Source of the DNA: Chitinophagaceae bacterium
Lineage (GTDB): Bacteria; Bacteroidota; Bacteroidia; Chitinophagales; Chitinophagaceae
Length of the DNA: 64,000 bases
Direction of reading: 5' to 3'
Assembly: GCA_016786885.1 (NCBI GenBank)
Contig: JAEUVO010000039.1
Coordinates: forward strand, 62,001-126,000
The notes under the pieces are model-generated. The model was not told where the DNA came from. It did not search any database and saw only the letters and a program-made list of their open reading frames with translations. The stretch's first letter is position 1. Each line of letters starts with the position of its first letter. This document shows positions 50,540-58,060 of this stretch, in pieces. The position numbers and the translations under genes were made by a program.

Positions 50540-51376
50540 CTACTTACTCATCATCTGTTTTGCCTCAATGCTCAATGTGGCATGCGGTACGGCACGCAAC
50601 CGGGCTTTATCAATCAGCTTACCGGTAACACGACAGATACCATATGTTTTATTTTCAATCCGCATCATTGCTTTTTCAAGATGATCGATAAAAGTGATCT
50701 GGCGGCTGGCCATCTGGCTGAGTTGCTCCCTTTCCATACTTACACTACCATCTTCCATGGTCATGTAACGGGCCTCGTCCATATCACCTCCTTCATCTTT
50801 GCGGGTGATTAATCCTTGTAAATAGGCCAGTTCTTTTTTGGCAGCATCAAGCTTACGCTGAATGATCTCCCTGAATTCTGCCAGGTCGGCATCAGAATAT
50901 CTCATTGTTGGTCCGGAATGTTGTTGCATAGCTATGTCTAATACGGATTTAGTAAACTCAGGTTCATATTTAACCGAGCTTTTTGTACTTGTTTTTGGAA
51001 TAACCACTTTTGACGGCTTGGGCGGCTCTTTTTTAATAACCGGCTGCACTTTTTGCTTTATTGATACCAAAGATTTGGGATCAACACTCCCCGGCTTTTT
51101 GGCAACAGGTTTGGGAGCCGGGACTTCTTGTTTGGGCGCAGGAGCATGTTTTGCCACTGGCTTAACTGCTGGTTTTGGGGTCGGTTTTTTTGCAACAGGT
51201 TTTGCAGCCGGCCTGCCAGTAGGCATGGCTTTTTTAGGGGCTGCTTTTGCCACTTTTTTAGGGGCTGGTTTGGGTGCAGATTTTTTCACAGTTTTCTTTG
51301 CTGCTGGTTTTTTAGCAACAGCTTTTTTTGCGGGTTTGGCGGCCTTCTTTGGGGCCTGTTTCTTTTTAGTAGCCAT
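50540..51376 (-). CDS. TraR/DksA-family protein with histone-H1-like tail
   Basis: A 278-residue protein. The first 120 or so residues are Lys/Ala/Pro-rich repeats (AKPAKKAVAKKPAAKKTVKK and similar), like histone H1 tails, and should bind nucleic acid non-specifically. The C-terminal part is a DksA-type coiled coil (LAEFREIIQRKLDAAKKELAYL) plus the zinc-finger region YGICRVTGKLIDKARLRAVPHATL. Only one Cys (C) of the C4 finger remains, with T and H at other positions, so zinc binding may be lost or altered. DksA proteins bind RNA polymerase with ppGpp. It follows ileS by 3 bases and is probably co-transcribed with it. Confidence 0.87.
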   Translation of the reverse strand: MATKKKQAPKKAAKPAKKAVAKKPAAKKTVKKSAPKPAPKKVAKAAPKKAMPTGRPAAKPVAKKPTPKPAVKPVAKHAPAPKQEVPAPKPVAKKPGSVDPKSLVSIKQKVQPVIKKEPPKPSKVVIPKTSTKSSVKYEPEFTKSVLDIAMQQHSGPTMRYSDADLAEFREIIQRKLDAAKKELAYLQGLITRKDEGGDMDEARYMTMEDGSVSMEREQLSQMASRQITFIDHLEKAMMRIENKTYGICRVTGKLIDKARLRAVPHATLSIEAKQMMSK

Positions 51377-51379
51377 AAT

Positions 51380-54300
51380 TTACCCTTTTTTTGAAACAAT
51401 CACATTTAGCAATACATCGTTAATATCTAATTCAACTCCGTCCTGAATTTCAGGTACAAACTCCAGCTTATCTGCCAGAATTTCGGCGCAAATATAGGTT
51501 TTAAACTGAGCCAACGAATCTTTTAATCCACCAGGAGCCAGTACTTTGATTTCCACCCGGTCTGTCAGGTCAAACCCGTTGTCTTTCCTTATTTTCTGTA
51601 CCCGGTTTACAAACTCCCTCGCATTTCCTTCTGCTTCCAGTTCCGGGGTTACTGTTACATCTAAAGCCACCGTCAAACTACCTTTATTCGCCACGGTCCA
51701 GCCCGGGATATCTTCGCTGCTTATCTCAACTTCAGCGATTTGTAATATTACAGGTTCGCCATCAACTGACAAATTATATTGTCCTTCTTTTTCTAACAAA
51801 GCGATGTCTTCCTGGGTGAATTGGGCTAAGGCGGCAGATACAGCCTTCATTTTTGATCCCAGTTTTTTGCCCAAAGCCACAAAATTGGGCTTAATCTTTT
51901 TACTGATAAATGTATTATCCGGGCTCAGGTATTCTATCTCTTTTACGTTCACTTCTGCTTTTACCAGGTCTTCCACCTTTTGCAACTGTTCTTTCATAGA
52001 GGGATTCAGTGCCGGTATCAGCACTTTCTGCAATGGCTGACGTACTTTAATGTTTACCTTTTTACGAAGTGATAATACCAGTGAGGAAGCATCCTGTGCC
52101 AACTGCATTCTTTCTTCAAGTAATTCATCGATGGCCTCTTCATTGACTACAGGAAAATCAACATGATGTACTGATTCTGCATTGAAACGACCCGTTACTG
52201 CATTCAGGTTTTGAAAAAGACAGTCGCTAAAGAAAGGTGATATAGGAGCAATTAATCTTGTTAGTGTTTCAAGGCATTCGTACAAGGTTTGATAAGCACA
52301 TATTTTATCCTGCTCGTATTCCCCTTTCCAGAACCGGCGGCGGCAGAGACGAACATACCAGTTACTTAAATGTTCATCTACAAAATCTTCAATTATACGA
52401 CCTGCCTGTGTAGGTTCGTAATCATCCATATATTCATTTACTTTCTTCACCACAGTATTTAATGAAGAAAGTATCCAGCGATCGATCTCTGGCCTTTCAT
52501 TCAACGGTACATATGTTTCCTTAAAAGCGAATCCGTCTACATTGGAATAAAGAGCAAAGAACTGGTATGTATTATATAATGTGCCGAAGAACTTTCGTTG
52601 TACTTCTTTGATGCCTTCTATATCAAATTTCAGATTATCCCATGGAGAGGCATTGGTGATGAGATACCATCTTGTAGCATCTGCTCCAAACGTTTCAATG
52701 GTCTTGAACGGATCAACCACATTGCCCAGGCGTTTACTCATCTTATTGCCGTTCTTATCCAGCACAAGGCCGTTGCTAACAACAGTTTTGTAAGCCACGG
52801 AATCAAATACCAGGCAGGCAATAGCATGTAAGGTATAGAACCAGCCTCTTGTCTGGTCTACCCCTTCAGCTATGAAGTCAGCCGGAAAACTTTGTTTGAA
52901 TGTTTCTTTATTCTCGAAGGGGAAATGCCATTGTGCATAAGGCATGGCACCGCTGTCAAACCATACATCAATCAGATCAGGTACCCTTTTCATCGGTTTG
53001 CCTGTTGGCGAAACCAATATAATGTCATCAACATAAGGCTTATGCAAGTCTAACCCCTCTAAATCTCCCCTGAAGGGGAGACTTTTAGCGACTCCGGTGT
53101 CAACAGCTTTCTTTGCCTCATTAATCAACTCCTCAATACTACCGATACATTTTTCTTCGCTGCCATCCTCTGTTTTCCATATCGGCAGCGGTGTTCCCCA
53201 ATATCTTGAGCGGCTCAGGTTCCAGTCTACCATATTCTCCAGCCAGTTGCCAAAACGGCCTTCACCGGTTGATTTAGGTTTCCAGTTGATCGTCTTATTC
53301 AACTCAACCATTCTATCCTTTATAGCAGTTGTTTTAATAAACCATGCGTCAAGCGGATAATATAAAACAGGTTTATCTGTTCTCCAGCAATGCGGATAAC
53401 TATGTTCGTATTTCTCTACTTTAAACGCCCTGTTCTCTTTTTTCAGTTTTACCGATATGTCAACATTCACGTCAACATAATCTTTCTCGTCCTTATAATT
53501 CTTTACATAGCGGTTGCTGAATTCGCCGAGACCATCTACAAATTTTCCCTGCCGGTCCACCATTGTAAGTATACCGATATTATATTTCTTACCCACTTTA
53601 TAGTCATCTGCACCAAAAGCTGGTGCGGTATGAACGATTCCGGTTCCATCCTCTGTAGTTACAAAACTATCAACCAATACACGGAATGGTTTTGCACCCG
53701 GTGTAAGCTCTTCAATAACTTTTGGTGAATTAGCCTCGTAAGGAAGGAGTTGTTCGTATTCGCAACCTTCAATGTCGCTTCCTTTGAATTCAGCCAATAT
53801 TTTCAACTTTGATATTTTTTTCGTGTCTATGTGGCTATCTAATGCAAATCCGGTTTTTATAGAATTTATATCGATATCAGTTAAATCAAAGTACTTGTTC
53901 AATAATTGTTTGGCAAGAACTACATTAATCGGAACGTGCAGGTATGGATTGAAAGTTTCTACAAGAACGTAATCGATGTTCGGACCAACCGTTAAACCAA
54001 GATTAGAGGGGAGTGTCCATGGTGTTGTCGTCCATGCTAAGAAAAAGATTTCCGAAGTCCGGGGTTTGGGGTCGAAGGGATTGGGGTCGAGTGGGTCGAA
54101 CATCTGACCTCCGACCTCAACTGCTTTAAATAAAAACTCTGATTTAGGATCTCTTACCGCTTTGAACATCGCCACCGCACTCGTGTCCTTAACATCTTTA
54201 TATGTTCCCGGTTGATTCAATTCATGCGAACTCAATCCTGTTCCTGCTGCCGGTGAATATGGCTGGATACTCACACTTTCATACAGCAACCCTTTTTTAT

Positions 54301-54811
54301 ACAACTCACTCAGCAACCACCACAGCGTTTCAATATACTCGTTCTTGAAGGTGATGTAAGGGTCATTCAGATCTACCCAATAACCCATCTTCTTAGTGAT
54401 CTCATCCCACTTGTCTTTGTAACGTAACACCGCTTCACGGCATTTCTTGTTATACTCTTCTACAGATATTTTTTTTCCAATATCTTCTTTAGTAATGCCC
54501 AGTTCTTTCTCTACTCCTAATTCAATAGGCAAACCATGTGTATCCCAGCCACCTTTTCTTTTCACCTGAAAGCCTTTCATGGTTTTATAGCGGCAAACGA
54601 GGTCTTTCAGCGTTCTTGAAATGACATGGTGAATACCGGGCATACCATTGGCGCTGGGCGGGCCCTCATAAAACACGAAAGGAATTGCCCCTTCACGAAG
54701 GGAAACACTTTTTTCAAAGGCCTGGCTTTTAGTCCATTTAGCCAATACCTCCTGCTCGAAAGCCGGTAGATTTAATCCCGTAAATTCTCTGTATGTAACA
54801 CTCATAGCCAT
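51380..54811 (-). CDS. ileS: Isoleucyl-tRNA synthetase
   Basis: A 1143-residue class I synthetase that charges tRNA-Ile and edits valine. HIGH-type motif in GPPSANGMPGIHHVISR, KMSKS-type motif in NGNKMSKRLGNVVDPF, and editing-domain markers such as FLAWTTTPWTLPSN and EDGTGIVHTAPAFGADD. Two stretches look inserted: GGQMFDPLDPNPFDPKPRT (about 54055-54110) and KSLPFRGDLEGLD (about 53050-53090). The latter is encoded by a palindromic repeat-like sequence. Two in-frame ATGs (54811, 54805) are possible starts. A -7 box TAACTTTG is 13 bases upstream. Followed by the dksA-like gene. Confidence 0.96.
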   Translation of the reverse strand: MAMSVTYREFTGLNLPAFEQEVLAKWTKSQAFEKSVSLREGAIPFVFYEGPPSANGMPGIHHVISRTLKDLVCRYKTMKGFQVKRKGGWDTHGLPIELGVEKELGITKEDIGKKISVEEYNKKCREAVLRYKDKWDEITKKMGYWVDLNDPYITFKNEYIETLWWLLSELYKKGLLYESVSIQPYSPAAGTGLSSHELNQPGTYKDVKDTSAVAMFKAVRDPKSEFLFKAVEVGGQMFDPLDPNPFDPKPRTSEIFFLAWTTTPWTLPSNLGLTVGPNIDYVLVETFNPYLHVPINVVLAKQLLNKYFDLTDIDINSIKTGFALDSHIDTKKISKLKILAEFKGSDIEGCEYEQLLPYEANSPKVIEELTPGAKPFRVLVDSFVTTEDGTGIVHTAPAFGADDYKVGKKYNIGILTMVDRQGKFVDGLGEFSNRYVKNYKDEKDYVDVNVDISVKLKKENRAFKVEKYEHSYPHCWRTDKPVLYYPLDAWFIKTTAIKDRMVELNKTINWKPKSTGEGRFGNWLENMVDWNLSRSRYWGTPLPIWKTEDGSEEKCIGSIEELINEAKKAVDTGVAKSLPFRGDLEGLDLHKPYVDDIILVSPTGKPMKRVPDLIDVWFDSGAMPYAQWHFPFENKETFKQSFPADFIAEGVDQTRGWFYTLHAIACLVFDSVAYKTVVSNGLVLDKNGNKMSKRLGNVVDPFKTIETFGADATRWYLITNASPWDNLKFDIEGIKEVQRKFFGTLYNTYQFFALYSNVDGFAFKETYVPLNERPEIDRWILSSLNTVVKKVNEYMDDYEPTQAGRIIEDFVDEHLSNWYVRLCRRRFWKGEYEQDKICAYQTLYECLETLTRLIAPISPFFSDCLFQNLNAVTGRFNAESVHHVDFPVVNEEAIDELLEERMQLAQDASSLVLSLRKKVNIKVRQPLQKVLIPALNPSMKEQLQKVEDLVKAEVNVKEIEYLSPDNTFISKKIKPNFVALGKKLGSKMKAVSAALAQFTQEDIALLEKEGQYNLSVDGEPVILQIAEVEISSEDIPGWTVANKGSLTVALDVTVTPELEAEGNAREFVNRVQKIRKDNGFDLTDRVEIKVLAPGGLKDSLAQFKTYICAEILADKLEFVPEIQDGVELDINDVLLNVIVSKKG
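53052..53087. repeat. Palindromic repeat-like element inside ileS
   Basis: The core TCTCCCC-TGAA-GGGGAGA (53064-53081) is a perfect 7-bp hairpin with a 4-nt loop, flanked by ACCCCTCTAAA on the left and CTTTTAG on the right. I recognise this flank-and-core arrangement from dispersed intergenic palindromes in Bacteroidota genomes. Here it is translated in frame as part of ileS. Confidence 0.55.
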
Positions 54812-54824
54812 TCTAAAATGGCTG

Positions 54825-54832
54825 CAAAGTTA
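54825..54832 (-). promoter_or_regulatory. -7 box of ileS
   Basis: On the minus strand TAACTTTG matches TAnnTTTG exactly, 13 bases before the ATG at 54811. The short 5' end can form a hairpin (AGCCATT / AATGGCT, 54806-54823) that includes the first ATG. Confidence 0.55.
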
Positions 54833-54934
54833 AGAAAATTAAGGCCGGTTTCAGACAGTCTTTACATGAAAAACTCCGGCTTTAAACAGGCCTCAACAGG
54901 GAAATTTTTCAGTTTTTATTTGTGCCCGGGGCGG

Positions 54935-55516
54935 CTATTTGCCACTCACAAAATAGAACAAGAGAATGGCAGCCACAGGTAAAAGAAAACCAGCCAGCAT
55001 TATCCAAAGTCCCCTTCTTTTAAACCCATATTTCCCTTTCAGAATAAACAGGCCGGTAATACTTATTACAATGAGCATGACCGCAAATATGTCTGAAACC
55101 CACTTCCACCCTTTGAGGCTGTTGCGATGAAGTACATTGGATTCGTAAAAAAGATGCCTTTTTACCAGTCTTTCATATTCACCAATTCCTGTATCAAGGT
55201 TAATATGCAGCGTGGCATTGTCATAATAGACTTTTACCTGGTTGTTGGTTGGAAAATCGTAAACCTTATAATTGTCTTCCTTTACCAGTTTGCTTAAACC
55301 TGCCAGCAGTTCATTATTAACCTCGCTCCGGTCATATTTTTTTGGCAACTGTACTGTTTCCTTGTGAATAATAAAATCCGGGTTCCAGTCATTGACATGA
55401 TTTAGCGCAAGCCCGGAAATACAATAAATAATTATCAATGATGAGAAGAAGTATCCCAGGTCCCTGTGCCAGGCCACATTCCAGCGGCGAAGTTTGGTGC
55501 TGAATGCTGAGGGCAT
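54935..55516 (-). CDS. PepSY-associated membrane protein
   Basis: A 193-residue protein with an N-terminal helix (WHRDLGYFFSSLIIIYCISGLALNHV) containing conserved histidines, a periplasmic PepSY-like domain (EDNYKVYDFPTNNQVKVYYD through LHINLDTGIGEYERLVK) and two C-terminal helices (WVSDIFAVMLIVISITGLFIL, LLPVAAILLFYFV). PepSY-associated TM proteins occur in iron and heme uptake loci, sometimes as ferric reductases. Its ATG overlaps the stop of the chelatase gene by 1 base (TAATG), so the two are translationally coupled. Confidence 0.83.
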   Translation of the reverse strand: MPSAFSTKLRRWNVAWHRDLGYFFSSLIIIYCISGLALNHVNDWNPDFIIHKETVQLPKKYDRSEVNNELLAGLSKLVKEDNYKVYDFPTNNQVKVYYDNATLHINLDTGIGEYERLVKRHLFYESNVLHRNSLKGWKWVSDIFAVMLIVISITGLFILKGKYGFKRRGLWIMLAGFLLPVAAILLFYFVSGK

Positions 55517-56472
55517 TATTTTTTCTTTGCAATTGAACCAAGAATGCGCTGAGTAAACTCCCCGGAGGTTTGAATGACCCAGTCTTCCACATTTTTATCA
55601 GGAAGGATGGCATCTGGTTTATACAATACCCTTTCTTTGGATTTTGTCACTTTATTGATTCCGCCACCGATAATGCTGATTTGAAACATTTCATCAAACG
55701 CAACCAATACCGGGATAACAACTGAAGTTTTCTTGCTTTGCAATACCTGATTAATAGCCACTGTTGTTGAATCGGGATTATAATGGGCAACATGGCCGCA
55801 CCATCCGAAGCTGAAATCTGTAACTCTTGCATTCTGTTTTACATACCCTGCCACATCCTGCATCAGCTTACTCCATTCGGCATTATATGTTTTATCACCA
55901 TAGGCAATTAAAGTCAACCCTTCATTTACTGCATCTTTAGACAATTCATTAAACCGCTTCAATATGTTCTTCTTTAACAGATCAGTAAAATCAAGTAATG
56001 GCGCAATATGAACTTTGGCAACAGGTGTATATCGTTCCATTTTTTCAATCTTGAATAATTCAATTGATTTGGGATCTTCTTTCTGTCCGATAAGTGAAGG
56101 AATGTCATCAAACGAATGTGAGCTTACGGTTAAAAAAATCGGGATAATAATCACATCGGAAAAATTCTCCTTATCAAATTCCTTCAACCTTGTGGCAATG
56201 GAAGGTTCGTTATACTCCATAAAGGCAGTCTTTACACCTGTCACCTTCCCATCTTTAAGGATGGAATCCCTTACATTCTTTTCCAGATCAAGCAAAGCAT
56301 TTCTCCATGCTGCAGACCTTGAACCATGATTTACCAGTAACACCCCTATTTTGGTTTCAGCATTGTTACTTGTTTTTCCCTTGTCATCTTTTGTATTGCA
56401 GGAAGTTGTAATAAACCCAGAGAGCCCTGCTGTTATTAAAGTAACGATAAAATATTTTTTTACCAATGTCAT
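55516..56472 (-). CDS. Exported CbiX/IhtB-like chelatase lipoprotein
   Basis: A 318-residue protein with a lipoprotein signal ending TTSC25. Residues 41-160 resemble CbiX/CbiK cobalt and iron chelatases: VNHGSRSAAW with H49 and PIFLTVSSHSFDDIP with H119, the two catalytic histidine positions. The second half repeats the fold, but its corresponding sites read AYGDKTYNAEW and PVLVAFDEMFQ without histidine. Porphyromonas IhtB/FetB is a heme-binding outer-membrane lipoprotein of this type proposed to remove iron from heme. Placement in a TonB receptor/HmuY locus supports a heme role. It is separated from hmuY by a hairpin. Confidence 0.85.
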   Translation of the reverse strand: MTLVKKYFIVTLITAGLSGFITTSCNTKDDKGKTSNNAETKIGVLLVNHGSRSAAWRNALLDLEKNVRDSILKDGKVTGVKTAFMEYNEPSIATRLKEFDKENFSDVIIIPIFLTVSSHSFDDIPSLIGQKEDPKSIELFKIEKMERYTPVAKVHIAPLLDFTDLLKKNILKRFNELSKDAVNEGLTLIAYGDKTYNAEWSKLMQDVAGYVKQNARVTDFSFGWCGHVAHYNPDSTTVAINQVLQSKKTSVVIPVLVAFDEMFQISIIGGGINKVTKSKERVLYKPDAILPDKNVEDWVIQTSGEFTQRILGSIAKKK

Positions 56473-56574
56473 AATTATTTTCTTTTACGGGTTTTTGTTT
56501 TTATAATCAGTTGACAAAAGAACAACTATGACGTAATAACAGCTTTCAGATTTGGTAAAACAGTTTACGCAAAA

Positions 56575-56611
56575 CGAAAAAAGCCATGCCCGCAGTATTG
56601 CAGGATGGCTT
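56575..56611 (-). terminator. Hairpin between hmuY-like and chelatase genes
   Basis: AAGCCAT (56581-56587) and ATGGCTT (56605-56611) close an imperfect stem, with an A-run on the left that reads as T on the minus strand. It probably ends or attenuates the receptor-HmuY transcript. Confidence 0.6.
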
Positions 56612-56630
56612 TGAGATATGAAGAATATTA

Positions 56631-58034
56631 TTAATCCTTTCTCAACCAAATTGCTTCAAAAGCAGGATAGCCTCTTTCACCATTTTGTGTAAGCGCTGTA
56701 AATCGAAGCTTGTAATAATTATTGTCTCCATCTTTAATAATGTAGTATCGATCTGTCCTTACAGCCGGTGATACTCCGGGACCACCACCACTGCGCCAGT
56801 CAGAGGCAATAGCATTCTGAGTGGTCAAAAATGTTTGTGCTGTTATGTCCGCTTCGCCGAAATCAACAAAGGCTTTTGTGGCCACCAATACTTTGGCTAC
56901 TGAGACATTCCTGTTCAGCAAAATAATATCCTGGAACAGATAAGGAACTTCGCCTGTACCAAAATTGGTAACATTGGCAAAATAAGTCCAGGCAATATCC
57001 CATTTCTTTTTTTGTGGTTCCACTGTTACAGCGCCGGTTTCAAAAGAAATATTTTTAAAGAATACTGCATCATCTTTTGCAATATCAATGCTGGTAAATG
57101 TGGTAGCTGCTATATCTGCATGCTGCAGCGTATAACCGCCAGAGGTATTACGGATGATACGGATTTTTTTCCAGCCTCTTGCAGGTGCAGGGCTTCCTAC
57201 TCCGTTCCCCCTGTTTACTATATAAACCTTATTATCCGTTGCAGAAGCAGATACAGATGCAATAGCAGTCCTTGTTAAATCACCACTTGGATAATCAACG
57301 TATGCCAGTGAAGCTGTTGTTGGGGCTGTTTGACTAAAGGTTACTTCATTGGAAAAGCCAACCGTATCAGCTGCGGTCACTGTATTTAAATCGTTTTTAT
57401 TGATTTGCTTGGCCATCATGTTTAATGAAGAATTCAGGATAACCCTGAAATCATCGCTGCCAGTGTAGAAACCCAAATCCCAATTGGTACGAAATACAGA
57501 TGTTTGCCTGTTGGCGCTTAAATCAATGAACACCTTGTTGCCATAAGTGGCGCCGCCACCGTTTACCGTCATTGAAGCCGTGGTAGCTACCAGCTCGCCG
57601 AAGCTGAGTGTAAACCGTTTGGTAGTACCAATCAATACCGGGCTGCCAGAACTGTAAATGTCAAATATGATTTTCTCATCTCCGTCATATAAGATACCCG
57701 GAGCTTTGCTGATGGTGAAGGAAGCCTCATTATTGCCGGAAGGAACGGTGAGGCTTATTTTGCCCGACACGGCAGCAGGGCTTGTTGTATAATCAGTGCC
57801 ATATACTACACCCTGTTCTGTAAGATTCACTATGATGGGTACATCAGCGCTAACACCACTGGCAAGTTTTACTTTTACTGTAACGGATGTTTCGGCAGCA
57901 GTGATTCCCTGCGTAGCTGTTTCAAATACCACGTAGTTATCCGGCAGGCCAGCATCTTTTTTTCGGCAGGCAGCTAATAATACTACAGCTGTTACAACAA
58001 TTCCAATTTTTCTTAATGATAGTGTGTGAAGCAT
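56631..58034 (-). CDS. hmuY: HmuY-family heme-binding lipoprotein
   Basis: A 467-residue lipoprotein (lipobox LLAAC). Residues about 30-150 form an immunoglobulin- or Calx-beta-like domain (ETSVTVKVKLASGVSADVPI). The remainder is an HmuY domain with TNWDLGFYTGSDDFRVILNSS, KKWDIAWTYFAN, and the C-terminal DGDNNYYKLRFTALTQNGERGYPAFEA, all strong family features. HmuY hemophores capture heme at the surface and pass it to a TonB-dependent receptor, which is encoded 26 bases upstream. It is longer than the Porphyromonas protein because of the N-terminal domain. Confidence 0.9.
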   Translation of the reverse strand: MLHTLSLRKIGIVVTAVVLLAACRKKDAGLPDNYVVFETATQGITAAETSVTVKVKLASGVSADVPIIVNLTEQGVVYGTDYTTSPAAVSGKISLTVPSGNNEASFTISKAPGILYDGDEKIIFDIYSSGSPVLIGTTKRFTLSFGELVATTASMTVNGGGATYGNKVFIDLSANRQTSVFRTNWDLGFYTGSDDFRVILNSSLNMMAKQINKNDLNTVTAADTVGFSNEVTFSQTAPTTASLAYVDYPSGDLTRTAIASVSASATDNKVYIVNRGNGVGSPAPARGWKKIRIIRNTSGGYTLQHADIAATTFTSIDIAKDDAVFFKNISFETGAVTVEPQKKKWDIAWTYFANVTNFGTGEVPYLFQDIILLNRNVSVAKVLVATKAFVDFGEADITAQTFLTTQNAIASDWRSGGGPGVSPAVRTDRYYIIKDGDNNYYKLRFTALTQNGERGYPAFEAIWLRKD

Positions 58035-58060
58035 TTTTTTATTATTTATTATGATTGATA

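Noticed and set aside
51128..51394. Plus-strand frame very rich in Phe, Cys and Trp opposite the dksA-like tail
   Set aside because: It is the antisense of repetitive Lys/Ala codons, and the composition is explained by that bias.
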